DNA of 64,000 nt, from positions 1,922,001 through 1,986,000 of the forward strand of contig NZ_CP113431.1 in the NCBI RefSeq assembly GCF_030506255.1, in the 5' to 3' direction. This DNA is from Nocardioides sp. Arc9.136 (GTDB taxonomy: Bacteria; Actinomycetota; Actinomycetes; Propionibacteriales; Nocardioidaceae). Numbering within the stretch: the stretch's first letter is position 1; each line of letters opens with the position of its first letter. This document shows, one piece after another, positions 41,790-49,706 of this stretch. Made by a program: the position numbers and the translations under genes. The notes under the pieces are model-generated. The model did not search any database and had not been told where the DNA came from. It saw only the letters and a list, made by a program, of their open reading frames with translations.

Positions 41790-42869
41790 ATGACGGACCT
41801 GAACACGCTGACCCGCACCTGGAAGGACGCCCACGGCGGCGACCTCGACCTGCGGCTGACCGACACCTGCCTGCGCGACGGGTCGCACCACAAGCGGCAC
41901 CAGTTCACCGCGCAGGAGGTCCACGACATCGTCGAGGCCCTCGACACCTCCGGCATCCCGGTCATCGAGGTCACCCACGGCGACGGCCTCGGTGGCTCCT
42001 CGTTCAACTACGGCTTCTCCCGCACGCCCGAGCAGGAGCTCATCCGGATCGCGGCGGAGACGGCCCGGACGGCGAAGATCGCCTTCCTGATGCTGCCCGG
42101 CGTCGGCACCAAGGACGACATCCGCGCCGCGCAGGACAACGGCGGCCAGATCTGCCGGATCGCCACGCACTGCACCGAGGCCGACACCTCCATCCAGCAC
42201 TTCGGGCTCGCCCGCGAGCTCGGCCTGGAGACGGTCGGCTTCCTGATGATGAGCCACACCCAGCCGCCGGAGGTCCTGGCCAAGCAGGCGCGGACCATGG
42301 TCGACGCCGGCTGCCAGTGCGTGTACGTCGTGGACTCCGCCGGCGCGCTCGTGATGGAGCAGACCGCCGACCGGGTCTCGGCCGTCGTGGCCGAGATCGG
42401 CTCGCAGGCCGACGTGGGCTTCCACGGCCACGAGAACCTCGGCCTCGGTGTCTCCAACACCGTCATCGCCGCCCGCGCGGGCGCGACCCAGATCGACGGC
42501 TCGGTCCGCCGCTTCGGCGCCGGGGCCGGCAACACCCCGCTCGAGGCGTTCATCGGCGTCTGCGACAAGCTCGGCTGGCGCACCGGCGTGGACTTCCTCC
42601 AGATCGTCGACGCCTCCGAGGACGTCATCAAGCCCGCGATGCCCGAGGAGTGCCAGCTCGACCGGATGACCCTGATGATGGGGTACGCCGGGGTCTACTC
42701 CTCCTTCCTCAAGCACGCCGGCAACGCCGCCGACCGCTACGGCGTCTCCGGCGCGAAGATCCTGCTCGAGGCCGGCCGCCGCAAGCTGATCGGCGGCCAG
42801 GAGGACCAACTCATCGACATCGCGCTGATGCTCAAGGCCGAGCAGGACAAGGCCGCCGCCAACGCCTGA
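41790..42869 (+). CDS. hsaF: 4-hydroxy-2-oxohexanoate/valerate aldolase HsaF
   Basis: This 359-residue DRE-TIM metallolyase starts with the [15 protein letters not shown] motif that binds the divalent metal. It continues with [17 protein letters not shown] and [15 protein letters not shown] and has the C-terminal helices that contact HsaG. It cleaves the ring A fragment 4-hydroxy-2-oxohexanoate into pyruvate and propanal. The hydratase HsaE that should make its substrate is not in this operon. A hairpin at 42897-42929 follows. Confidence 0.93.
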   Translation: MTDLNTLTRTWKDAHGGDLDLRLTDTCLRDGSHHKRHQFTAQEVHDIVEALDTSGIPVIEVTHGDGLGGSSFNYGFSRTPEQELIRIAAETARTAKIAFLMLPGVGTKDDIRAAQDNGGQICRIATHCTEADTSIQHFGLARELGLETVGFLMMSHTQPPEVLAKQARTMVDAGCQCVYVVDSAGALVMEQTADRVSAVVAEIGSQADVGFHGHENLGLGVSNTVIAARAGATQIDGSVRRFGAGAGNTPLEAFIGVCDKLGWRTGVDFLQIVDASEDVIKPAMPEECQLDRMTLMMGYAGVYSSFLKHAGNAADRYGVSGAKILLEAGRRKLIGGQEDQLIDIALMLKAEQDKAAANA

Positions 42870-42896
42870 CCCCCGGCCCGGCGCGACCGGGCGGGG

Positions 42897-42929
42897 CCGG
42901 TGGTCGTCCCCTCGCGGGCCGACCACCGG
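42897..42929 (+). terminator. hairpin after hsaGF
   Basis: CCGGTGGTCG (42897-42906) pairs perfectly with CGACCACCGG (42920-42929), giving a ten-base stem with a 13-base loop 28 bases after the hsaF stop. There is no T-run. It probably ends the hsaGF transcript. Confidence 0.55.
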
Positions 42930-42986
42930 TCCTGGCCCGCGGGAACGCGCTCGACCCGGCGGAGCGGCGTGGGGTACAGAGGGCCC

Positions 42987-43373
42987 ATGGCATCCCGCGC
43001 ATCCAACTTCTGCATCGACGCCCACGACCCGTACGCCCAGACCATGTGGTGGGCGCAGGTCCTCGAGGACTTCACCCTGCCCACCGGCGAGTGGGAGAAC
43101 AAGCCGGGGGAGGAGGAGTGCGGGCTGGTCGGGCCCGACGACCGGTTCCTGCTGTTCCTCAAGGTGCCCGAGCCCAAGACGGTGAAGAACCGCATGCACC
43201 TCTGCCTGCGCCCGACCGACCGCAGCCGTGACGAGGAGGTCGACCGCGTCGTCGGGCTGGGCGCGACGCTGGTGGACGACCGGCGCGACGGCGAGAAGGG
43301 CTGGGCCGTCCTGGCGGACCCCGAGGGCAACGAGTTCTGCGTGCTCACGCCCTACCGGCCGACCCCGGCGTAG
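42987..43373 (+). CDS. VOC/glyoxalase-like protein
   Basis: This 128-residue protein of the glyoxalase_6-like VOC type has ASNFCIDAHDPYAQTMWWAQVL, NRMHLCLRPTDRSRDEEV and a closing LADPEGNEFCVLTPY. ATG at 42987. It stands between hsaF and hsaA, with its own upstream sequence and a terminator before it, so it is probably not part of either operon. The substrate is unknown. Confidence 0.83.
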   Translation: MASRASNFCIDAHDPYAQTMWWAQVLEDFTLPTGEWENKPGEEECGLVGPDDRFLLFLKVPEPKTVKNRMHLCLRPTDRSRDEEVDRVVGLGATLVDDRRDGEKGWAVLADPEGNEFCVLTPYRPTPA

Positions 43374-43410
43374 CCCGCACCCGCTGGGCGGGAGTCGTCT
43401 GGTCCAAAAC

Positions 43411-43424
43411 AAGAACGTGTTCTA
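43411..43424. promoter_or_regulatory. KstR-type operator upstream of hsaADCB
   Basis: AAGAACGTGTTCTA holds the AACNNGTT core and both flanking pairs; only the first base differs from TNNAACNNGTTNNA. It overlaps a -10-like TAGTAT (43423-43428), about 32 bases before the hsaA start. Confidence 0.7.
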
Positions 43425-43459
43425 GTATCGACGTCGTCCCACCACGACAGGAGTTGGCG

Positions 43460-44626
43460 ATGTCCCAGGCTGTTCTCGACGGCGTCCGTGACCTGCTGCC
43501 CGCGTTCCGCGAGCGCGCCGACGAGGCCGAGCGCCTGCGTGTGGTGCCCGAGGCGAGCATCAAGGAGCTGGAGGAGGTCGGCTTCTTCCGGTTGCTCCAG
43601 CCCCGGCGCTTCGGCGGGTACGAGGCCGACCCGGTCACCTTCTACACCGCGGTCCGCGAGATCGCCTCGGCGTGCGGCTCCACCGGCTGGGTCTCCAGCG
43701 TCGTGGGCGTCCACCCCTGGCAGGTCGCGCTGTTCGCCGACGAGGCGCAGCAGGCGGTGTGGGGCGAGGACACCAGCACCCGGCTGAGCTCGTCGTACGC
43801 CCCGACCGGCAAGGCGACCGTCACCGAGGGCGGCTACCTGCTCTCCGGCAAGTGGAGCTTCTCCTCCGGCTGCGACCACTGCAGCTGGGTCCTGCTCGGC
43901 GGTCTCGTCTTCAACGAGGAGGGCCAGGTCGTCGACTTCAAGACCTTCATGGTCCCGCGCGAGAAGTACCAGATCATCGACGTCTGGCACATGGTCGGCC
44001 TGCGCGGCACCGGCTCCAACGACATCCTCGTCGAGGACGTGTTCATCCCCGAGGCGTTCACCCTCTCGATGAGCCAGACCGGCGCCTGCAAGGGCCCCGG
44101 CCAGGAGCAGAACACCTCCGACCTCTACAAGCTGCCCTTCCACTCGATCTTCACCGGCACCATCACCACGCCGATCATCGGCATGGCGCGGGGTGCCTAC
44201 GCCGAGCACGTCGAGATGCAGCAGAAGCGCACCCGCGCGGCGTACCTCGGCGAGAAGGCGTCGCTCGACCCGTTCTCGGCGGTCCGCATCGCCCGGGCGA
44301 GCAGCGAGATCGACGCGGCCTGGGCGCTGCTGGTCAACAACGTCCGCGAGGAGATGGACCACGTCGCCAAGGGCGAGCGGATCCCGCTCGGCCTGCGGCT
44401 GCGGGTCCGCCGCGACCAGGTCCTCGCCACCCAGCGGGCGATCGACGCCATCGACGCGCTGTTCGAGGCCTCCGGCGGGCGGGCGCTCGCCGAGGGCACC
44501 TACCTCCAGCGCGCCTGGCGCGACGCCCACGCCGGTCGCGTCCACGCGGCCAACGACCCCGAGCGGGCGCTGCAGATGTACGGCGCGCACGAGTTCGGCC
44601 ACAAGGTCGACCCGGGGATGTACTGA
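43460..44626 (+). CDS. hsaA: 3-HSA hydroxylase, oxygenase subunit HsaA
   Basis: This 388-residue flavin-dependent monooxygenase of the acyl-CoA dehydrogenase fold (class D) has LLQPRRFGGYEADPVTFY, CGSTGWVSSVVGVHPWQ, SGKWSFSSGCDHCSW and GTGSNDILVEDVFIPE. HsaA ortho-hydroxylates the phenolic seco-steroid 3-HSA to the catechol 3,4-DHSA using FMNH2 from HsaB. ATG at 43460 after AGGAG is preferred over TTG at 43454. It is the first gene of hsaADCB, in the same order as in M. tuberculosis (Rv3570c-Rv3567c). Confidence 0.95.
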   Translation: MSQAVLDGVRDLLPAFRERADEAERLRVVPEASIKELEEVGFFRLLQPRRFGGYEADPVTFYTAVREIASACGSTGWVSSVVGVHPWQVALFADEAQQAVWGEDTSTRLSSSYAPTGKATVTEGGYLLSGKWSFSSGCDHCSWVLLGGLVFNEEGQVVDFKTFMVPREKYQIIDVWHMVGLRGTGSNDILVEDVFIPEAFTLSMSQTGACKGPGQEQNTSDLYKLPFHSIFTGTITTPIIGMARGAYAEHVEMQQKRTRAAYLGEKASLDPFSAVRIARASSEIDAAWALLVNNVREEMDHVAKGERIPLGLRLRVRRDQVLATQRAIDAIDALFEASGGRALAEGTYLQRAWRDAHAGRVHAANDPERALQMYGAHEFGHKVDPGMY

Positions 44627-44627
44627 C

Positions 44628-45548
44628 GTGACGGCCGTCCCGTCCCGGTTCGCGCAGGAGAGCGTCCGCCGCTCGGCCAAGGCCGGCGACCTCACGCTCA
44701 ACTACTACGAGGCCGCTCCCGACACCCAGCCCAGCCAGGTCGGCGGCGGGCTGCCGCTGGTGATGCTGCACGGCGGCGGACCAGGCGCGTCCGCGTGGTC
44801 CAACTTCGGCCCGGCGCTGCCGCACTTCGCCTCGGTGTTCCGCACGCTGCTCGTCGACCAGCCCGGCTTCGGTGGCTCCGACAAGCCGCCGGTCGTCGGC
44901 AACTACTACCGCTTCGCGGCCGACCACGTCGTCCGGCTGCTCGACGAGCTGGGCATCGAGCGGGTGCACCTGCTCGGCAACAGCCTGGGTGGCGGCACGG
45001 CGATGCGCCTGGCGCTCACCCACCCCGACCGCGTCGGGCGGCTGGTGCTCATGGGCCCCGGCGGGCTCTCGCTCAACCTGTTCCACGCCGACCCCACCGA
45101 GGGTGTCCAGCGGCTCATGGACTTCGGCGCCGACCCGACCCGCGAGAAGCTGCGCGCGTTCATCTCGACCATGGTCGTGGACCAGTCGCTGGTCACTGAC
45201 GAGCTGGTCGAGGCCCGGTTCGCCGACGCGACCGCCCCGGGCGCCCAGGAGGCGATGCGCTCGATGGGCATGTCGTTCTGGAACCCCGAGACGGCCGAGG
45301 ACGGCATGCTCTGGCGCGAGGCGCACCGCCTGCGCAAGCACACCCTGCTGACCTGGGGCCGCGAGGACCGGGTGAACCCCCTCGACGGCGCCATGGCGGC
45401 GCTCAAGCTCATCCCGAAGGCACAGCTGCACGTGTTCCCCAACTGCGGGCACTGGGCGCAGATCGAGGCGGCCGAGGAGTTCGCCGAGATCACCACCGCG
45501 TTCCTGTCCCGCCACACCGAACGACCTAGAGCAGGAAGCACCCCGTGA
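44628..45548 (+). CDS. hsaD: 4,9-DSHA hydrolase HsaD
   Basis: This 306-residue meta-cleavage product hydrolase has LPLVMLHGGGPGASAWSNF (oxyanion loop), nucleophile Ser119 in GNSLGGG, GREDRVNPLDG (acid loop) and NCGHWAQIE (catalytic His). It splits the ring-opened product of HsaC into the HIP acid (rings C/D) and the hexadienoate from ring A. GTG at 44628 lies one base after the hsaA stop. The last four bases overlap hsaC. Confidence 0.95.
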   Translation: MTAVPSRFAQESVRRSAKAGDLTLNYYEAAPDTQPSQVGGGLPLVMLHGGGPGASAWSNFGPALPHFASVFRTLLVDQPGFGGSDKPPVVGNYYRFAADHVVRLLDELGIERVHLLGNSLGGGTAMRLALTHPDRVGRLVLMGPGGLSLNLFHADPTEGVQRLMDFGADPTREKLRAFISTMVVDQSLVTDELVEARFADATAPGAQEAMRSMGMSFWNPETAEDGMLWREAHRLRKHTLLTWGREDRVNPLDGAMAALKLIPKAQLHVFPNCGHWAQIEAAEEFAEITTAFLSRHTERPRAGSTP

Positions 45549-46444
45549 CGATCGACATCAAGTCCATGGGCTACGTCCGCGTGGCCTCCACCGACCTCGA
45601 GCAGTGGAAGGTCTTCGCCGGCAAGGTGCTGGGCCTCGCCGAGGGCCGTGGGCCCAACCCCGAGCACCAGTACTGGCGCATCGACGAGGTCTCCGCGCGC
45701 CTCGTCGTGGTCCCCTCCGACCGCGACCTGCTCGAGTCGACCGGTTGGGAGGTCGCGGACCACCGTGCCCTGCAGGACGCGCGCGAGCACCTGCAGAAGG
45801 CCGGCGTCGCCTTCGAGGAGGCCACCAAGGAGGAGCTCGACGAGCGCCGGGTGCAGGAGATGATCCGGTTCACCGACCCGTGGGAGAACGTCTTCGAGCT
45901 CTTCCACGGCATCACCTACGAGTCGCGCCCGATCGTCACGCCGTACGCCGCGAGGTTCGTGACCGGCGACCAGGGCATGGGCCACATCGTCATCCCGGTG
46001 CTCGACGACGTCGAGGCGCTGCGGTTCTACACCGACGTCCTCGGCTTCCGCCTGCGCGACTCGATGAGCATGCCCGGCGAGTTCGTCGGCAAGCAGCCCG
46101 GCGAGAAGGTCTGGCTGCGCTTCCTCGGGGTCAACCCGCGGCACCACTCGCTGGCGTTCCTGCCGATGCCGAACCCCGCCAAGTGCGTCCACATCATGCT
46201 CGAGGTCGACGAGCTCGACCACGTCGGTCGTGCGCTCGAGCGGGTCCGCAAGCACCAGGCGCCGCTCTCGGCGACCCTCGGCCGGCACATGAACGACGAG
46301 ATGGTCTCCTTCTACGTCAAGTCGCCCGGCGGCTTCGACGTGGAGTTCGGGACCGACGGGCTCGAGGTGGACGACCAGAAGTGGGTCGCGCGGGAGTCGA
46401 CGGCGGTGTCGTACTGGGGCCACAACTTCGCGGGCGGTCACTAG
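45545..46444 (+). CDS. hsaC: 3,4-DHSA extradiol dioxygenase HsaC
   Basis: This 299-residue type I extradiol dioxygenase has two VOC domains: SMGYVRVASTDLEQWKVF at the N-terminus and a catalytic second domain with GMGHIVIPVLDD, HHSLAFLPM and a C-terminal Glu in VEFGTDG as the 2-His-1-Glu iron site. It opens the catechol ring A of 3,4-DHSA by meta cleavage. GTG at 45545 overlaps the hsaD stop. Confidence 0.95.
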   Translation: MTIDIKSMGYVRVASTDLEQWKVFAGKVLGLAEGRGPNPEHQYWRIDEVSARLVVVPSDRDLLESTGWEVADHRALQDAREHLQKAGVAFEEATKEELDERRVQEMIRFTDPWENVFELFHGITYESRPIVTPYAARFVTGDQGMGHIVIPVLDDVEALRFYTDVLGFRLRDSMSMPGEFVGKQPGEKVWLRFLGVNPRHHSLAFLPMPNPAKCVHIMLEVDELDHVGRALERVRKHQAPLSATLGRHMNDEMVSFYVKSPGGFDVEFGTDGLEVDDQKWVARESTAVSYWGHNFAGGH

Positions 46445-46461
46445 TGGCTAGCGTGGGAGCC

Positions 46462-47118
46462 ATGTCAGCCCACTCGGGGGCCTCTCCGGACATCCCGGAG
46501 GGCATGAACCCCAACGCCGCCGAGACCTGGCCCAGCTCCGAGCTGATCTCCTCCTGGCTCGGCAGCGAGGCCTACGAGCTCGAGCCGCTCGGCCCCGGCG
46601 AGGGATCCGCGGTCCCGACCGACGACCCGGCGAAGCAGGCGGAGGCGCGCCACTTCCGCGACGTCCTGGGCCGGTTCGGCTCCGGGGTGACGGTCGTGAC
46701 CGCGATGAGCGGCGGCGAGCCGGTCGGGATGACCTGCCAGTCGTTCTCGAGCGTCTCGCTCGACCCGCCGCTCGTGCTCTTCGTGCCGGCCAAGACCTCG
46801 CGCGCCTGGCCGCTCATCCAGCGCTCCGGGCGGTTCTGCGTGAACTTCCTGGCCGACGGCCAGGCCGAGCTGTCGAACCAGATGGCCAGCCGCGGGACCG
46901 ACAAGTTCGCCGGCGTCGCGTGGCACCCCGCCGAGGCGACCGGCTCACCGGTGCTCGAGGGCTCGTTGGCCCACGTCGACTGCAGCGTCCACGCCGTCCA
47001 CGAGGCCGGCGACCACTGGGTCGTCATCGGCCGGGTGCTCCACCTGGCCACCGCGCCCGAGGGCGCCACCGAGGACCCGCTGCTGTTCTACCGCGGGAAG
47101 TACGGCACCACCCGCTGA
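46462..47118 (+). CDS. hsaB: flavin reductase component HsaB
   Basis: This 218-residue flavin reductase of the FlaRed/DIM6 type has FRDVLGRFGSGVTVVTAMSGG, GMTCQSFSSVSLDPPLVLF, GRFCVNFLADGQ, GSLAHVDC and LLFYRGKYG. It supplies FMNH2 to HsaA. Compared with mycobacterial HsaB (about 187 residues), it has an N-terminal extension of about 50 residues rich in Ser, Pro and acidic residues. ATG at 46462 follows GGGAG; GTG at 46444 would add six residues. It is the last gene of hsaADCB. Confidence 0.92.
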   Translation: MSAHSGASPDIPEGMNPNAAETWPSSELISSWLGSEAYELEPLGPGEGSAVPTDDPAKQAEARHFRDVLGRFGSGVTVVTAMSGGEPVGMTCQSFSSVSLDPPLVLFVPAKTSRAWPLIQRSGRFCVNFLADGQAELSNQMASRGTDKFAGVAWHPAEATGSPVLEGSLAHVDCSVHAVHEAGDHWVVIGRVLHLATAPEGATEDPLLFYRGKYGTTR

Positions 47119-47142
47119 CCCTGCTGACCGCCACCCGGTCGT

Positions 47143-47156
47143 GGCGCCCGGGCGCC
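47143..47156. terminator. palindrome between convergent hsaB and winged-helix gene
   Basis: GGCGCCCGGGCGCC is a perfect 14-base palindrome in the 52-base gap between two convergent genes. It probably acts as a two-way terminator. There is no T-run. Confidence 0.4.
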
Positions 47157-47170
47157 GCTCGGCCACCGGG

Positions 47171-48253
47171 TCAGCCGTCGGCCAGCCGGAGGTCGGGCTC
47201 GAGCCCGAGGAACGCGGCGTACCGGTCGGCGGCGTCCTGCAGCGCCCGGACCGCAGCGGTGCCCAGGGGGCGGTACGGCACGACGTCGAACCGCGCCCGG
47301 GCCCCGAGGGTGCGCCTCATCCGCCCGACCAGCTGCGCGTCGACGACCGCCATCCCGATCGCGGTCTCCCGGCCGCCCGGCACGACGCCGGCGACGTCGA
47401 TGAGCATCCGGCTGTCCTGGAACCCGCGGTAGGTCTCGTCGAGGATCTGCAGCAGGTGGCCGCCCGGCTGCCGGCCCGCCGCGGGCGGCGCCGTGCCGGC
47501 GGCGTGCCAGTAGGTGCGCCCCTCGTGCTCGAACCGCTCCAGGTGGTCGGCCGCGCCGGCCAGGCCGCGGCGCACGTCGCCGAGCGGCAGGGTCGCCCAG
47601 TAGGCGAGGTCGCGGTCGGTGGCGGGGCCGTGCCCGGCGACGTACCGGCGGGCCAGCTCGGCCAGTGCCTCGTCGCGCTCCCGGGCCGGCGCGGGCGGCA
47701 CCCGGTCGGCCATCAGCGCGTAGGTGTGGGTCCCGTCGTCGGTGGGGGGCCCGCTGCACACCAGCCGGTCCAGCTCGGTCAGCCCGAGCAGCAGCATCAG
47801 CTCGTGGCCGGTGACGGTGACGTCGCGCTCGGCCAGCGCGGTCCTGACGCCGTCCCGCGTGAGGCCGGCCCCGCCGAGGGCGTCCAGCACCGCACCGGTC
47901 GCGCGGCCCAGGTCGGCGGTGGTCCAGCCGGTGTCGGTGAGCTGCCGCAGCAGCGTCGGTCGCACGCGTGGCGCGGTCAGCTCGAGCAGCCACGCGACGT
48001 CCGCCGCGGCCACGAAGTGCCAGGTCGGTCGCAGCACGTGGGTGCGGAGGACGGCGCCGCTGCTCAGCAGCCCGGCGAGGTCGTCGCCATCAGGGCGCGA
48101 GGTCCGGGCCGCGACCGCCCACGCCGCCTGGGTCGGGTTCTCCGCCTGGACCGCCAGCAGGCCGGCGACCACGTCGGTCGCGGACCCGGCGTGCGGCGCC
48201 GTGAGGTGCTGGGTCGCGAACCGCCAGCGGGCGATGTCGTGGGAGCTGGTCAC
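47171..48253 (-). CDS. winged helix DNA-binding protein (HTH_42/AlkZ-like)
   Basis: This 360-residue protein of the HTH_42 superfamily includes the AlkX/AlkZ DNA glycosylases. It has LLAVQAENPTQAAWAVAARTS near residue 40, HVLRPTWHFVAAADVAWLL, DLAYWATLPLGDVRRGL and DVVPYRPL. The family QxQ-type catalytic motif would fall at AVQAEN, where the second Gln is Glu, so activity is uncertain. GTG at 48253 gives the usual N-terminus. The role is probably DNA binding or base-damage repair. Confidence 0.78.
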   Translation of the reverse strand: MTSSHDIARWRFATQHLTAPHAGSATDVVAGLLAVQAENPTQAAWAVAARTSRPDGDDLAGLLSSGAVLRTHVLRPTWHFVAAADVAWLLELTAPRVRPTLLRQLTDTGWTTADLGRATGAVLDALGGAGLTRDGVRTALAERDVTVTGHELMLLLGLTELDRLVCSGPPTDDGTHTYALMADRVPPAPARERDEALAELARRYVAGHGPATDRDLAYWATLPLGDVRRGLAGAADHLERFEHEGRTYWHAAGTAPPAAGRQPGGHLLQILDETYRGFQDSRMLIDVAGVVPGGRETAIGMAVVDAQLVGRMRRTLGARARFDVVPYRPLGTAAVRALQDAADRYAAFLGLEPDLRLADG

Positions 48254-48335
48254 CGGGGGAGTCTGGGGCCGTCCGGGGCACCGGGACAACCGGGTCCGGT
48301 CGAGCGGGGCGCCCGCCCGCGCCGGTGCCGGCTGC

Positions 48336-49412
48336 TCAGAACGCGTACCGCACCCGGCAGGTCGGGAGCGTCTCACCGATCATCGCGGTCAGCTCGTCGA
48401 CCCAGCGGCGCTTCCAGGCGACCTTGTAGCGGACGTTCTCCTGGCCGCTCTCGGACCGCTTGCGCTGCTGGAGGTCCGGGCGCCACAGCTGGTCCTCGCC
48501 GCGTGGGTGCCAGCCGAGGTTGACCTCGTGCAGGTCCTCGTTGTGGGTCAGGAAGATGACCTCGCAGGCCAGCTGCGCCCTGGCCTTCTCGCCGATGCCG
48601 TCGGCGACCTGCTCGAGCAGCTCGGCCCACTCGGCCTTCCACCCCTCGTGGACGACGACCGGGCTGAAGTTCAGGTGCACCTCGTAGCCGGCCTCGACGA
48701 AGTCGTCGATCGCAGCGATCCGCTCCGCGATCCGGGAGGTCCGCAGGTCGAGCTTCTTCGACATCTCCGCCGGCATCAGCGAGAAGCGGACCCGGGTGCC
48801 GCCGCGCGGGTCCCAGTCGAGCAGGTCGCGGTTGACGAACTTGGTGGCGAAGCTCGCCTTGGCCCCGTCCAGGCGGGCGTAGAGGTCCACCAGGTCGCGC
48901 ACGTTGTCGCTGAAGAGCGCGTCGACCGAGCAGTCGCCGTTCTCGCCCAGGTCGTAGACCCAGTCGACCGGGTCGCACTGGTTCGGGACCGTCTTCGGTC
49001 CCTGGCGCCCCGCGTGCCGCTCGAGGTAGCCGAGGATCCGCTCGATGTTGACGAACGCGGTGATCGGGTTGGCGTACCCCTTGCGGCGCGGGACGTAGCA
49101 GTAGGAGCAGGCCATCGCGCAGCCGTTGGAGGTCGAGGGGGCGATGAAGTCCGAGCTGCGGCCGTTGGGCCGGGCGGTCAGTGACTTCTTCACGCCCAGG
49201 ACGAGCACCTCGCGCTTGTTGCGCACCCAGTCCTCGACGTTGCCCTCGTTGCCGTAGAGGCCGGGGATCGCCTGGTGGGAGAGCACCTCGACGCGTTCGG
49301 CGTCGGGGAAGCGGGCGAGGATCTCGGCGCCGCGGGCGAACTCGGCGACGTCGCGCTCGTGGAAGATCGTCCTGACGTCGAGCAGGCGGTCGGCGTGGGT
49401 GCGTGTCGTCAT
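48336..49412 (-). CDS. spore photoproduct lyase family protein (radical SAM), second copy
   Basis: This 358-residue radical SAM protein has a cluster motif at Cys98, Cys102 and Cys105 (NGCAMACSYCY). Cys161 (GENGDCSVDALFSDN) sits near where the photoproduct lyase H-donor Cys lies, and RVRFSLMPAEM and an SPL-like end (TCRVRYAF) follow. It is a distant paralogue of 35691-36761. It lacks the HRFTPGSK block of true SplB but has FLTHNEDLHEVN there. Substrate may be a DNA lesion or something else. A gene for a 45-residue peptide lies 58 bases upstream on the same strand. Confidence 0.8.
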   Translation of the reverse strand: MTTRTHADRLLDVRTIFHERDVAEFARGAEILARFPDAERVEVLSHQAIPGLYGNEGNVEDWVRNKREVLVLGVKKSLTARPNGRSSDFIAPSTSNGCAMACSYCYVPRRKGYANPITAFVNIERILGYLERHAGRQGPKTVPNQCDPVDWVYDLGENGDCSVDALFSDNVRDLVDLYARLDGAKASFATKFVNRDLLDWDPRGGTRVRFSLMPAEMSKKLDLRTSRIAERIAAIDDFVEAGYEVHLNFSPVVVHEGWKAEWAELLEQVADGIGEKARAQLACEVIFLTHNEDLHEVNLGWHPRGEDQLWRPDLQQRKRSESGQENVRYKVAWKRRWVDELTAMIGETLPTCRVRYAF

Positions 49413-49470
49413 CGTGGGTACAACCCACCACGCGCCGCCGACAATCCCGGTCGGGGCGACCGGGGTGGGT

Positions 49471-49608
49471 TCAGATGCGCGTGCGGATCGGGTTGGCGAT
49501 CATGCCGATGGGGTAGTCGTCCTGCTCCTGCGCCGCCCCGGATGCCTGCGCCGCCTCGGCTACCGCGGTCGGCTGGTCCATCTCGGTGAGGTCGGCGTCG
49601 ATGCTCAT
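49471..49608 (-). CDS. 45-residue peptide of unknown function
   Basis: This open frame of 45 codons begins MSIDADLTEMDQPTAVAE and ends DDYPIGMIANPIRTRI. All but two codons end in G or C, as in the coding genes around it. There is no signal peptide or membrane helix. The N-terminal two thirds are acidic and leader-like; the last 13 residues are short, neutral and then basic. A -10-like TAAGTT ends seven bases before the ATG, so it may be leaderless. It lies just upstream of a radical SAM gene. It may be a small regulator, a modified peptide precursor, or spurious. Confidence 0.5.
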   Translation of the reverse strand: MSIDADLTEMDQPTAVAEAAQASGAAQEQDDYPIGMIANPIRTRI

Positions 49609-49706
49609 GGATCCCAACTTAGTAGGCGTCTTCGCAGGTCACGGCCACGGAAGAGGAACGGCGGAGGAACATCTCGGTGGCGTTCCTCACAGGACTGCCC
49701 CGGCGG

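Noticed and set aside
42897..42929. TetR-type operator in the hsaF-VOC gap
   Set aside because: The stem has a 13-base loop and follows an operon end, which fits a terminator better; no AACNNGTT core.
47171..48253. Firm call of the winged-helix protein as an AlkZ DNA glycosylase
   Set aside because: The family fold fits, but the QxQ-type catalytic motif is not intact at the expected place, so only DNA binding is claimed.
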